Program-made: the position numbers and the translations under genes
Part shown: piece by piece, positions 6,459-15,682 of the stretch
Position numbering within the stretch: position 1 is the first letter of the stretch
How the letters are laid out: every line of letters begins with the position of its first letter
Notes under the pieces: generated by a model
Told to the model about the DNA's origin: nothing
What the model saw: the letters and a program-made list of their open reading frames with translations, nothing else
Database searches by the model: none
Assembly (NCBI GenBank): GCA_964481705.1
Contig: CAYZUC010000060.1
Location: 1-16,840, forward strand
Length of the DNA stretch: 16,840 bases
Source of the DNA: CAYZUC01 sp964481705
Lineage (GTDB): Bacteria > Bacillota > Clostridia > Lachnospirales > Lachnospiraceae
Direction: 5' to 3'

Positions 6459-8561
6459 CTATATCAATGTGTTCGCATCCAGAATCAATGCAACCTCGCC
6501 ATCACCAAGGATGGTAGCACCGCTGATAATCCTGCTGCAATTAATATATTTGCCAAGAGATTTGATAACAATTTCCTGCTGTCCCATTAATTCATCAACA
6601 ACAAGACCTGCCTGACTGTCACCCTTTTTCACAATAACGACGGTCAGATTCTCATCCGCACCCCTAGCTGATTCGACCTCTAATACATTATTCAAACGAA
6701 TAAGAGGAATAACACTTCCACGAAGCTGAATAACTTCCTTCGCCTGAACAAGTTTAACCTCAGATGCCGGAATATCCTCGATGGTCTGAATAGAACCCAG
6801 GGAAATCGCATACTTCTCGTGTCCTACTTCAACCATAAGTGCCTGAATAATCGCCAGTGTCAATGGAAGTCTTACCGTAAAGGTACTTCCTTCTCCAAGC
6901 TTGGTCTTAACCTCTACATCACCACCAAGTGCTTCAATCTTGGATTTCACAACATCGAGTCCTACACCACGTCCGGAAACATCAGAAACCACCTTAGCTG
7001 TAGAGAAGCTTGGAAGGAATAGCAAATCAATCACTTCCTTATCGCTCATTATCTCTGCCTGATCCGGAGTAATCGTACCACGCTCCAAAGCCTTCTTCTT
7101 CACTGCTGCAACGTCAATTCCATTACCATCATCCTGAACTTCAATGACTACATTATTGCCATCCTGATATGCACGAAGGAAAATCGAACCCACTTCCGGT
7201 TTACCCTTCTGTATACGAGCTTCATTACTTTCCAATCCATGATCAGCAGAGTTACGAAGCATATGCATCAAAGGATCACCAATCTCATCGACTACGGTAC
7301 GATCCAACTCTGTCTCCTCACCGGACATGTATAATTCCATCTTCTTATTCAATTTCTTGGAAAGATCTCGGATCATTCTCGGGAATTTCTGAACGACACT
7401 CTCGATAGGAACCATTCGAACCTTCATAACAGATTCATGAAGATTGGTTGTTACACTCTCCAGGTACTCAATTTGTTCGTTAAAGGCAGTATTGCCTTCG
7501 GTATTGGAGCTTGCAGATACCAGTGAGTTCTTTGCAATAATCAACTCGCTCACCAGATTCATTAGAACATCCAGCTTTTCAATATCGACACGGACCGTCC
7601 GATTAACAACCGGTTTCGAGGCCGTCTTTTTCGGCGCATTGCTGCCACCAGAATTGTTAGCAGGTGCTGGAGCCGTGCTCTGAACTGCAGGCTTGGCATC
7701 CTCCTTCATTTCTTCTTTATCACCTGACTCTTCCGATGTCTCTGTCTTGGTATTCTCCATATCAATCTCAGCGCCAACTACTTCCTCTATCTCAGATACG
7801 TTCTTAGCTGCTGCTATGACCTGTTCAAGAGATTCTTCCGTAATTACATAAACGCTGAATTCTAGCTCAAATCGTTCATCTTCTATATCCTGAGCACTCG
7901 GATTGGAAATTACAATCTCTCCAATCTCCTCAATTGCTTTGAATACAAGGAAAGCTCTCGCTGCCTTCAAAATGCAGCTTTCCTGGACATATACCGTTAA
8001 GCCGTAAACATTCTTTCCCTGAGCTTTTGCTTCATTTATTACATGCTCTTCTGTTTCGGTTAATACGATATTCTGCCAAGAACCAGCCTTTGTTGCTACC
8101 ACCTTCTCTGGTGCGGCTTTTTTCGATGATGCCTTCTTCTCTGCCTTTGGTGCACTCTCTGCTGCCGGCTCTTCCCCAGCTCCCTGAAGTATTTTCTGCA
8201 GGATGTCAATGATAGGCTGGTTATCGTTTGTTCCCTCTTCTGTTGTCTCCTGAATAGAAGCAATATACTCTTCCAAAGCATCCAGACACTGGAACAGAAC
8301 ATCAATGATTGCTCCATTGACTTTCATTTTTCCGGTACGTACCTCAGAGAAAACATTCTCCATGTCATGCGTAAGATTCTGCATTCTCTTATAGCCCATA
8401 GTACCTGCCATACCCTTTAAGGAGTGTGCCGCTCTGAAGATCTCATTTATGGTATCTTCATTTTCCGGCTCACTCTCCAGAATCATAAGCTGATCACTTA
8501 GACTCTGAATATGCTCTTTTGACTCGTCTAGAAAGATTTCTAAATACTGGCTAACATCCAT
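6459..8561 (-). CDS. cheA: CheA, chemotaxis histidine kinase
   Basis: CheA is the cytoplasmic kinase that reads the chemoreceptor array and phosphorylates CheY and CheB. All five domains are visible in 700 residues: P1/HPt (1-105) with phospho-acceptor H46 in AAHSLKGMAG; an Ala/Lys/Glu-rich linker (130-160); P2 response-regulator docking (about 165-265); a second Ser/Thr/Glu/Pro-rich linker (266-318); P3 dimerisation (320-385); the P4 kinase domain (386-565) with N box HMLRNSADHG (433-442), G1 DDGNGID (477-483) and G2 GRGVGLD (530-536); and a CheW-like P5 (566-700). The ATG comes one base after the cheB TGA, with GGGGGTAAG upstream. Nothing essential is missing. Confidence 0.98.
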   Translation of the reverse strand: MDVSQYLEIFLDESKEHIQSLSDQLMILESEPENEDTINEIFRAAHSLKGMAGTMGYKRMQNLTHDMENVFSEVRTGKMKVNGAIIDVLFQCLDALEEYIASIQETTEEGTNDNQPIIDILQKILQGAGEEPAAESAPKAEKKASSKKAAPEKVVATKAGSWQNIVLTETEEHVINEAKAQGKNVYGLTVYVQESCILKAARAFLVFKAIEEIGEIVISNPSAQDIEDERFELEFSVYVITEESLEQVIAAAKNVSEIEEVVGAEIDMENTKTETSEESGDKEEMKEDAKPAVQSTAPAPANNSGGSNAPKKTASKPVVNRTVRVDIEKLDVLMNLVSELIIAKNSLVSASSNTEGNTAFNEQIEYLESVTTNLHESVMKVRMVPIESVVQKFPRMIRDLSKKLNKKMELYMSGEETELDRTVVDEIGDPLMHMLRNSADHGLESNEARIQKGKPEVGSIFLRAYQDGNNVVIEVQDDGNGIDVAAVKKKALERGTITPDQAEIMSDKEVIDLLFLPSFSTAKVVSDVSGRGVGLDVVKSKIEALGGDVEVKTKLGEGSTFTVRLPLTLAIIQALMVEVGHEKYAISLGSIQTIEDIPASEVKLVQAKEVIQLRGSVIPLIRLNNVLEVESARGADENLTVVIVKKGDSQAGLVVDELMGQQEIVIKSLGKYINCSRIISGATILGDGEVALILDANTLI

Positions 8562-8562
8562 A

Positions 8563-9618
8563 TCAACTTACCCCCACGTCTCTTGTGATTGCATCTGCTA
8601 TCTTATCCAATGGAACTACTTCATTCACCAGACCCGTAGCAACGATGCTTTTCGGCATTCCATACACAGCGCAAGTTTCTGCATTTTGCGCAATAATGTG
8701 TACTTTCTTCCTGGTTTCCAGATTCTTAATTCCTTCTGTGCCATCTGCTCCCATACCTGTCATGACAACACAGCTAACCTCATCATAGCTTGATTCCATA
8801 AGGGATTCATACATATAATTTGCACTCGGACGAACACCTTCTCTTGTTGGTTCATCGGTAAAGAAAATACGATAGCTGCTGCCACTCCGACCAATTTTCA
8901 TGTGACGACCACCTGCTGCAATATAAACAGTGCCTTTTTCTAACCGGTCTCCTTCCTCTGCCTCTTTCACATGTAGTTCACTCAATCCATCCAGCCTCTC
9001 GGCAAGTGATTTTGTGAAGCCAGCCGGCATGTGTTGTACTAAAAGTACCGGCGCATTTAAGTTTTTCGGCAATTTTGGAATGACCTGCTGCAATGCCTTT
9101 GGTCCTCCGGTCGAGCTTGCAATTGCAACTACCTTTTCTCCTCCAAGACGTTCCGACTTACGAAGTACAGGAACCTCTTCCTGCTCCTCATGTGTTCGTA
9201 CATGGCTCAAACGTGAATAAGAACGGGAAACTACATTCAGAGTTCTTAAAAAATCTCTTCGGAAATCATCAGCTCCTGCATCCGCTACATTATCTGGCTT
9301 ACGGATAAAATCCAGAGCTCCATTTTCCAACGCTTCCAGTGTCTCTGTCGTGCCTTCTGAGGTTGTCGTCGAGAACATCATTACATTTACTTTCAGGTTC
9401 TGCTCCTGCATTACATGTAATAGTTCGAGACCTCCCATTTTGGGCATATTCACATCCAGTACAACAGCATCATACTGATTTCTCTTAATCAGTTCCAGTG
9501 CTTCCAGTCCGTTTCTGGCGATATCTTCTACGTGGAATCTACTATCTGAGTCTATTATATCACATGCGACCCTTCTCATGAGTGCAGAGTCATCGACTAT
9601 CAGTATTTTTTTTGCCAT
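8563..9618 (-). CDS. cheB: CheB, chemoreceptor methylesterase/deamidase
   Basis: CheB removes methyl groups from chemoreceptor glutamates after phosphorylation by CheA, giving adaptation. The N-terminal receiver domain (1-125) has the acidic pair D9/D10, phospho-acceptor D55 in LDVNMP, the T/S switch in STTT (84-87) and K107. After a linker (125-160), the methylesterase domain carries the catalytic triad S169 (ASSTGGP), H196 (VQHMPAGFT) and D292 (TGMGADG). The length of 351 residues is normal. It starts at an ATG with GGGAGG six bases upstream and ends in TGA, one base before the cheA ATG. No cheR lies in this window, so the partner methyltransferase must be elsewhere. Confidence 0.97.
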   Translation of the reverse strand: MAKKILIVDDSALMRRVACDIIDSDSRFHVEDIARNGLEALELIKRNQYDAVVLDVNMPKMGGLELLHVMQEQNLKVNVMMFSTTTSEGTTETLEALENGALDFIRKPDNVADAGADDFRRDFLRTLNVVSRSYSRLSHVRTHEEQEEVPVLRKSERLGGEKVVAIASSTGGPKALQQVIPKLPKNLNAPVLLVQHMPAGFTKSLAERLDGLSELHVKEAEEGDRLEKGTVYIAAGGRHMKIGRSGSSYRIFFTDEPTREGVRPSANYMYESLMESSYDEVSCVVMTGMGADGTEGIKNLETRKKVHIIAQNAETCAVYGMPKSIVATGLVNEVVPLDKIADAITRDVGVS

Positions 9619-9654
9619 TTTGTACCTCCCAGTCGCTATTTTCAGAATATTCTA

Positions 9655-10374
9655 TTAACGTTTCTCGCGGCGACGAATTTTCCGTTCTTCTTCAAAGATG
9701 AACTTGATAATACCTTCCCGATCATCACTGTTAAGATCCAGGAACTGAACACGATTCTCAAATTCTCCCTTTCTTCCCTCTATCTCATCAGATAACAATA
9801 CACGACCTATTACACTGTATTGTGTTGCTTCCTCGCTCACGGTAAGACTGAAAAGAAATAATATCTTTGTTCCTTTATCATACTGTTCCTTCGAAATAAA
9901 TCTTGCTCCACCGCCGCTGATATCGACAATAATTCCATCCTGAAGCGTGAAATCGGTCTCCAGAAACTCTACACTATGTTCCATTCTCTTTTCTTCGGCA
10001 TCAGACAGACTCTTGCACTGCATATTCAGTACACAGTTCAGTCGATAGTATTCTCTTCTTTGGAATTTGCGAAGATTGCTGGTTAATTCCATGGATAAAA
10101 CAAATACATTGTTGCTTTTATATCTATCTGTAACTCTTGCATAGCACTGGTAAAGCCCACTCTGTGTATAAATACACATATCGTACTCTGTGTCCACGGA
10201 CAAAAGAATCAGCTTTCCCTTTTCCATAGGCATTGTCACTTTCAATTCATCATCCGATACCACATCATATACTCTCGTCTTATACAATTTCTTTTCTTCA
10301 TCTTCCGGTGTCTCAGCATTTCTGATCGTTGTCAGTTCCAGCTTATCACCCGGCAGTACGTATTTTGATAACAT
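9655..10374 (-). CDS. YcgR-like PilZ domain protein, c-di-GMP-responsive flagellar brake
   Basis: The 239-residue soluble protein has a YcgR-type N-terminal domain (about residues 1-100) followed by a PilZ domain (about 100-235). Both c-di-GMP binding motifs are present: RxxxR as REYYR (107-111) and DxSxxG as DISGGG (151-156). In the known family (E. coli YcgR, B. subtilis DgrA/YpfA), c-di-GMP binding lets the protein contact the motor and slow or stop it. The start ATG follows GGGAGAG at seven bases. Its place between flhG and cheB, where B. subtilis has no such gene, supports a role in motility. The function is inferred from domain and context. Confidence 0.9.
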   Translation of the reverse strand: MLSKYVLPGDKLELTTIRNAETPEDEEKKLYKTRVYDVVSDDELKVTMPMEKGKLILLSVDTEYDMCIYTQSGLYQCYARVTDRYKSNNVFVLSMELTSNLRKFQRREYYRLNCVLNMQCKSLSDAEEKRMEHSVEFLETDFTLQDGIIVDISGGGARFISKEQYDKGTKILFLFSLTVSEEATQYSVIGRVLLSDEIEGRKGEFENRVQFLDLNSDDREGIIKFIFEEERKIRRREKR

Positions 10375-10389
10375 ATGCGGTCTCTCCCA

Positions 10390-11277
10390 TTATATAAATT
10401 TTTTTCCCGTTACTATATTAGCAAAGAATCCAGCCATTCCATGACGTCTTGGTTGATACTGCTCATCACTGATATTCATCAGTGTAGCTGACAAAGCCTC
10501 AAACGCTTTTGTAGATTCCGCATTCGGACTTTGAAGCGAAACCGGATTCTGTTGCATAACTGCCTTAACCAACTGCTGATCCTGTGGTACTACACCTAAG
10601 AACGTGATTGGTATCTTTAAATACCTCATCACCACCGCATTCAACTTACTGAATAGCTGTCTGCCCTCTTCAAAAGTCTCTACCTTATTGGAAACTACAC
10701 GAATCAGGGTATTCTCCTTTTTAAACCGAGGATGACGATTCAATGCTTTTAACAAGGAATAGGAGTCTGTGATCGAGGTAGGTTCGGGAGTAGTCACCAG
10801 CAGTACCTCACCACTTGCTACCAAAAATTCCAACACGGCATCCGAAATACCCGCTCCTGTATCAATAATAATCACATCCGCAAGAGAATCCAATTCCGCC
10901 AGATTCTGTATCAGATAATTAATATGATCTCTTCCCAGATTTGACAATCCTGCTATTCCAGAGCCTCCGGATATAAAGCCTATCCCCATTGGGGTCCAGG
11001 TAATGACTTCACGGATGTTTTTCCCTTGATAAATAAGATCCGCCAGATTATGCTTTGGTATTGCTCCAAACATAACCTCGATATTGGCTAATCCAAAATC
11101 AGCATCAAAGATAATGACGCGATTCCCTCTTTTATGAAATTGTACTGCAAGGTTAATCGCTACGTTGGATTTACCGACTCCGCCCTTTCCACTGGTAACC
11201 GTAATTACTCGTGCGACCTGACGAGGCTGCGTATTATTCATTTTAATTATATTTCTTAACTGTTCTGCCTGATCCAA
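10390..11277 (-). CDS. flhG: FlhG (FleN/YlxH), MinD-type ATPase for flagellar number
   Basis: FlhG is a ParA/MinD-family ATPase that limits flagellar number and stimulates the FlhF GTPase through its N-terminal DQAxxLR segment. That motif is the first thing encoded here (DQAEQLRN). A deviant Walker A, SGKGGVGKS, follows at about residues 29-37, with FDADFGLANIEVMFG and a switch II IIIDTGAGIS. I favour the TTG at 11277: it has AGGA five bases upstream and puts DQAEQLR at the extreme N-terminus. The longer alternative is a GTG at 11295 that would overlap flhF by 11 bases and is itself part of an AGGTGG. The pilZ start is 16 bases past the TAA stop. Confidence 0.95.
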   Translation of the reverse strand: MDQAEQLRNIIKMNNTQPRQVARVITVTSGKGGVGKSNVAINLAVQFHKRGNRVIIFDADFGLANIEVMFGAIPKHNLADLIYQGKNIREVITWTPMGIGFISGGSGIAGLSNLGRDHINYLIQNLAELDSLADVIIIDTGAGISDAVLEFLVASGEVLLVTTPEPTSITDSYSLLKALNRHPRFKKENTLIRVVSNKVETFEEGRQLFSKLNAVVMRYLKIPITFLGVVPQDQQLVKAVMQQNPVSLQSPNAESTKAFEALSATLMNISDEQYQPRRHGMAGFFANIVTGKKFI

Positions 11278-11282
11278 GTTAA

Positions 11283-11286
11283 TCCT
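11283..11286 (-). promoter_or_regulatory. Candidate ribosome binding site for flhG TTG start
   Basis: AGGA overlaps the flhF TAG stop and lies five bases before the TTG at 11277. It is short and weak, but it is better placed than anything before the GTG at 11295. A rare start codon and weak site would keep FlhG low relative to FlhF. Confidence 0.4.
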
Positions 11287-12469
11287 ACTTTCCACCTAAT
11301 AATAATTTCACCGTTGCCTGAGGATTGAATAGCTCAATGTCATCGGGAACATTTTGACCACATGTGACATAGGAGAGCTCTGCACCTGTATGCAATTTCA
11401 GATTTAGCAAATTGCCAAGTGTCGTAGTCTCATCAAGCTTTGTGAATATCAATTTGAACTCTGTCATCTCTGTATAGGTATCGACAATACTCAGCAAATC
11501 CCTATACTTTGTCGTTGCACTGACTACCAGATAAACTTCTGTCTCACACTTTCCATCGAGAGAATGAACAAACTGGTTCATACTCTCCTTTTGCGCTTCA
11601 TTATGGTGAGAATGACCCGCTGTATCTACCAAGATATAATCATAATTCTTAAAGTCATTTCTCGCTGCTTCCATTTCTTCCACAGAATATATAACGCGGA
11701 AAGGAACATCGAGAATATTGGCATAGGTCCGTAATTGCTCTGCGGCAGCAATTCGATAAGTATCCGTGGTAAGTAACGCAACCTTTTTCTTGTCATTCAC
11801 ACGAAAACGTGAAGCCAGCTTAGCTATGGTTGTCGTTTTACCAACACCGGTCGGTCCTACGAAAAAGACTGCTTTCGTCCCCTTTTCTCCCGGAGTAATT
11901 GATTTCGACTGACCAAATTTCAATATCATTTTCTGATAGATATTCGATAATATGTAATCTATGGAGGCACCGGGCTTATTGCTTTTTTCGATTTCCTCCA
12001 TAAGCTCATTTGCATACTTTTCATTTACTTCATTATCAAGCAGAGTGTTGTAGATTAGCTTCATGAATACGACCATCTCATTAGGCTTTTCCTCAATCTC
12101 TTCCTGTTTATCATCTGCTTCCGTACTGTTGTCCTTAACCAGCTGCTGTTCAATCAGGCTATGAATACTCTCGAGCTTCTCCTCCAATGCATTGGAGGAT
12201 TCGGGTTCCGGAATGATATCTTTAAAAAATGGTTTCTGCGCGGATGCCTGTTCCTGCTGTGAAATCGGGGGTGTTGTACGCATCACCGGGCGCTCTCTTT
12301 CCTCCTCAAGACCTACGGTAACCTCAATCTTGGGTGCACGAAACAGACCTAGAAACCCCTTTCGTTTCAAAGTCTTGACATTCATGATCACAACATTCTG
12401 ACCAAGCTCGGCCTTTGCTGCATCTGTTGCATCCTGTTCTGTTTTTCCTTGAAATTTCTTAATTATCAC
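11285..12469 (-). CDS. flhF: FlhF, SRP-type GTPase for flagellar placement
   Basis: FlhF is a signal-recognition-particle-like GTPase that sets where flagella are built and works with FlhG. The 394-residue protein has an N-terminal basic/variable region (1-130), a helical N domain (about 130-195) and a C-terminal GTPase domain. Visible GTPase motifs are the P-loop GPTGVGKTTT (205-214), DTYRIAAAEQL (236-246), DTAG (282-285) and TKLD (343-346). It starts with GTG, the first base of which is within one nucleotide of the flhA TAG stop (TAGTG), and has only a weak ribosome site, so coupling with flhA is likely. The stop lies inside the start region of flhG. FlhF is absent from some peritrichous species, so its presence alone does not fix the flagellar pattern. 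Confidence 0.96.
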   Translation of the reverse strand: MIIKKFQGKTEQDATDAAKAELGQNVVIMNVKTLKRKGFLGLFRAPKIEVTVGLEEERERPVMRTTPPISQQEQASAQKPFFKDIIPEPESSNALEEKLESIHSLIEQQLVKDNSTEADDKQEEIEEKPNEMVVFMKLIYNTLLDNEVNEKYANELMEEIEKSNKPGASIDYILSNIYQKMILKFGQSKSITPGEKGTKAVFFVGPTGVGKTTTIAKLASRFRVNDKKKVALLTTDTYRIAAAEQLRTYANILDVPFRVIYSVEEMEAARNDFKNYDYILVDTAGHSHHNEAQKESMNQFVHSLDGKCETEVYLVVSATTKYRDLLSIVDTYTEMTEFKLIFTKLDETTTLGNLLNLKLHTGAELSYVTCGQNVPDDIELFNPQATVKLLLGGK

Positions 12470-14517
12470 TAGCCTGTCACCATCCCAACGGACTGCAATT
12501 CAACATTGCTGTCTATCTCATTATATGATACCACAATTAAGTCCTTAAAGTAATCTTCTGTGAGCTTTTTGAAGTACATTCTTACGATCGGAGAAGTAAT
12601 AATGATTGCATTCTTCCCAAGATTCTCTAATTTAGCGATTTCTGTCTCAACAGAAGCCATAATTGCCTTTGTACGTTCCGGATCCAAGGTAAGATATGCT
12701 CCTTGTTCTGTCTGCTTCACACTACCCATAATATCCTGCTCAACCTTTGGATCCAATGTGATCACACTGGTGGTCTCGTTCGGAGTAAAATATTTCGAAG
12801 AGATTGCCCGCTTCAGACTTTGTCTGGAATACTCCGTAAGAATATCCGTATCTCTGGTCGTCGGCGCATAATCCGCCAGTGTTTCAAAAACAGTAAGCAA
12901 ATCTCTTATTGATATACCTTCCTTCAAAAGGTTCTGCAAAACCTTTTGTATCTCTCCAAGTCCTAACAGCTTTGGCGTTAATTCGTCTACAAGCGAAGGA
13001 TTTGTCTCTTTTAAATTGTTTACCAGATTTTGAACATCCTGTCTGGTTAAAAGCTCACTAATATGTTGACGGATAATCTCCGTCAGGTGGGTAGCTATAA
13101 TAGATGGGGGATCCACGACGGTATAACCCATACTTTCCGCCCGTTCTCTCTGACTCTCTGTGATCCAGATGGCCGGTAAATGAAAGGATGGTTCAAAGGT
13201 AGGTATACCCGTAATCTCCTCTTCCACATAGCCGGGATTCATTGCCATGTAATGATCAAAAAGAATCTCTCCTTCACTTACCTGAATGCCCTTAATCTTA
13301 ATGATATATTGATTGGGATTCAACTGGATATTATCTCGAAGACGAATAATGGGAACCACAGTACCAAGCTCCAAAGCAATCTGTCGTCGTATCATGACTA
13401 CTCGATCCAGCAAGTCTCCACCTTGATTTACATCCGCCAGTGGAATGATTCCATAACCAAATTCCAATTCTATTGGGTCTACTGACAGCAGTGAAACAAC
13501 ATTCTCCGGTTTTCGAATCTCTTCTGCTGATGCCTCTTCTTTATCTACCTCTCCTTCAATCTGACTAACCTCAGTCTGATTTGCAATAATTCGTCCACAG
13601 ATGATAAATATCATACCAAGTGAGACAAAGATGATCGTATTCAGCGGTGTCATAATTCCCAAAAAGGTTAAGGTACCACCAACAAAGTAAAGAGTCTTGG
13701 GTACTCCAAACATCTGTCGAATTAAAACAGTACCAAAATCGGCATCTTTGGATGCTTTTGTAACCAAAATACCGGTTGATAATGATATCAAAAGAGATGG
13801 AATCTGAGAAACAAGTCCATCACCAATTGTCAAAACGGAGTATTGTTGGATAGCCTCCGCAAAAGGAAGTCCCTGTCGAAGCATTCCCATTGCCATACCG
13901 CCGATCAAGTTAACTGCTGTGATAATCAGACCTGCAGTTGCATCTCCTTTTACGTATTTCACGGCACCATCCATAGAACCGAAGAAACTGGATTCTTCCT
14001 GGATTTTATCTCTTCGTCTTTTTGCTTCTGCATCATCAATGGCTCCGGTGTTCAAATCAGCATCAATTGCCATCTGCTTTCCAGGCATTGCATCCAACGT
14101 AAATCTGGCTGTTACTTCAGCGACACGCTCCGAACCTTTATTGATTACCATGAACTGAATAATTAAGAGTATGATAAAAACGATTCCGCCAATAATCAAA
14201 TCATTTCCGCCAACATATTCTCCAAAGGTCTTGACAACGTTTCCGGGATTTCCCGTCTGTAATATTAATTTTGTTGAAGATACATTCAGGGAAATACGAA
14301 ACAGTGTTGTAAAGAGAAGGATGGTCGGATAAAACGACATATCCAAAACCTCTTTGGAAAATACGGTGTTAAAGAGAATGGCAAATGCAATAGCCATATT
14401 AAGCGCCAGGCAAATATCCAGAATCATGGGGGGAATTGTGATAATAAAGAACATAAATGCACAAAGCAGATATAAAGCAACCGCAATGTCCTGTAGTTTG
14501 ATTGTCTTAGCCTTCAT
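12469..14517 (-). CDS. flhA: FlhA, flagellar export gate protein
   Basis: FlhA is the large gate subunit that uses the proton motive force and docks chaperone-substrate complexes. The 682-residue product has about eight membrane helices in its first 310 residues and a large cytoplasmic C-terminal domain. The FHIPEP family signature is clear (RVAEVTARFTLDAMPGKQM), followed by the conserved acidic/basic loop DADLNTGAIDDAEAKRRR. I chose the ATG at 14517 (MKAKTIK); the upstream candidate at 14526 is a TTG placed too close to AAAGGG. The gap to flhB is 36 bases. The TAG stop shares one base with the GTG start of flhF. Confidence 0.97.
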   Translation of the reverse strand: MKAKTIKLQDIAVALYLLCAFMFFIITIPPMILDICLALNMAIAFAILFNTVFSKEVLDMSFYPTILLFTTLFRISLNVSSTKLILQTGNPGNVVKTFGEYVGGNDLIIGGIVFIILLIIQFMVINKGSERVAEVTARFTLDAMPGKQMAIDADLNTGAIDDAEAKRRRDKIQEESSFFGSMDGAVKYVKGDATAGLIITAVNLIGGMAMGMLRQGLPFAEAIQQYSVLTIGDGLVSQIPSLLISLSTGILVTKASKDADFGTVLIRQMFGVPKTLYFVGGTLTFLGIMTPLNTIIFVSLGMIFIICGRIIANQTEVSQIEGEVDKEEASAEEIRKPENVVSLLSVDPIELEFGYGIIPLADVNQGGDLLDRVVMIRRQIALELGTVVPIIRLRDNIQLNPNQYIIKIKGIQVSEGEILFDHYMAMNPGYVEEEITGIPTFEPSFHLPAIWITESQRERAESMGYTVVDPPSIIATHLTEIIRQHISELLTRQDVQNLVNNLKETNPSLVDELTPKLLGLGEIQKVLQNLLKEGISIRDLLTVFETLADYAPTTRDTDILTEYSRQSLKRAISSKYFTPNETTSVITLDPKVEQDIMGSVKQTEQGAYLTLDPERTKAIMASVETEIAKLENLGKNAIIITSPIVRMYFKKLTEDYFKDLIVVSYNEIDSNVELQSVGMVTG

Positions 14518-14553
14518 CCTGTGCAAACGCCCTTTCTATCTATTTTATCGGTT

Positions 14554-15681
14554 TTACCCTGTCTTCTTCAGATTGTACACAAATGCAAGTACTTCTGCTA
14601 CTGCTTGATAAAGCTCCGGTGGTACCAGCCCACCGATTTCAACATTGTGGTAGAGCATCCTCGCTAAAGGCTTGTTTTCCACAATCTCCACATGATTTTC
14701 GCGAGCGGCATCCTTGATTCTCTGAGCAAGAAAATCTTGCCCCTTTGCCGTAACAATTGGAGCATCGGCAACCTCTTTGTCATATTTCAATGCCACTGCA
14801 TAATGCGTAGGGTTTGTAATAATGACATCTGCTTCCGGGATACTGGCCATCATGCGGCGCTGCGAAATCTCTCTCATTTTCTGTTTGATTTTATTCTTAA
14901 CCTCAGGATTACCCTCGGAATTCTTCCATTCATCCTTGACTTCCTGCTTTGTCATCTTCATGTCTTCGTGGAATTTCCACTTCTGATAAGCATAATCGAT
15001 CAAAGCAAGCACAAAGTAAATATAACTAATCTTCAATCCAAGACTGATTGCAATATCGCCAATTGTAATGATAGCCTGTGTAAGAGGAATATCATAAAGC
15101 AGGAACAACAGACCTGACTTGTCCTTGAGCGTAGAATAGACCACATAACTGATGATACCAATTTTGGCAACAGACATCAGCAAATCCATAATCTTATCCT
15201 TTGAAAAAAGTCTCTTTACTCCTGATAGCGGATTCATCTTGCTGAACTTAGGCTGAAGCGGTTTCGATGTGGGTCTCCATTTAACCTGAATCAAATCAAT
15301 AACAAATGCAACCACTACACCAATGCAAAATATCGGAAGAAGCATAACCAGTATTTTAATCAAAATCTGAAAAATCAACAATGTAAAATCTTTACTTGAA
15401 ACGTCTCCCCCAATCAGCTTCACATAATCAGGTATTCGATTATATACGATAGTAAATATTGTAAGCAGCTGATTGCCAAGCTTCGCTGTTCCAAACTGCA
15501 AAACGAGGAACAAGGCAATCAAACTAACCGCGTTCGATAACTCTTTTCCCTTTGCAACCTGTCCTTCTTTTCTGGAGTCGGATAGCTTTTTTTCAGTTGG
15601 TTCTTCTGTTTTCTCTCCACCTGGACCGTCTTTTGCGAAAAATTGTAGGTCCATAAGCATCAATCGCTTGTGTTCTTCCAT
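14554..15681 (-). CDS. flhB: FlhB, flagellar export substrate-specificity switch
   Basis: FlhB is a membrane protein of the flagellar type III export apparatus that switches secretion from rod/hook to filament substrates after self-cleavage. The protein has an N-terminal basic segment (KTEEPTEKKLSDSRKEGQVA), four membrane helices over about residues 50-235, and a cytoplasmic C-terminal domain. The autocleavage motif NPTH is intact at about residues 290-293 (IITNPTHYAVALKY). I chose the ATG at 15681: it sits one base after the fliR TGA and a GGAGG lies about 11 bases upstream. The longer frame starts at a TTG inside fliR. The resulting 375 residues are near the usual length. A start at the later MDLQFF cannot be excluded. 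Confidence 0.96.
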   Translation of the reverse strand: MEEHKRLMLMDLQFFAKDGPGGEKTEEPTEKKLSDSRKEGQVAKGKELSNAVSLIALFLVLQFGTAKLGNQLLTIFTIVYNRIPDYVKLIGGDVSSKDFTLLIFQILIKILVMLLPIFCIGVVVAFVIDLIQVKWRPTSKPLQPKFSKMNPLSGVKRLFSKDKIMDLLMSVAKIGIISYVVYSTLKDKSGLLFLLYDIPLTQAIITIGDIAISLGLKISYIYFVLALIDYAYQKWKFHEDMKMTKQEVKDEWKNSEGNPEVKNKIKQKMREISQRRMMASIPEADVIITNPTHYAVALKYDKEVADAPIVTAKGQDFLAQRIKDAARENHVEIVENKPLARMLYHNVEIGGLVPPELYQAVAEVLAFVYNLKKTG

Positions 15682-15682
15682 A

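Noticed and set aside
14540..14565. ACCGATAA on the minus strand between flhB and flhA, resembling a sigma-28 -10 element
   Set aside because: No TAAA-like -35 lies at the right distance.
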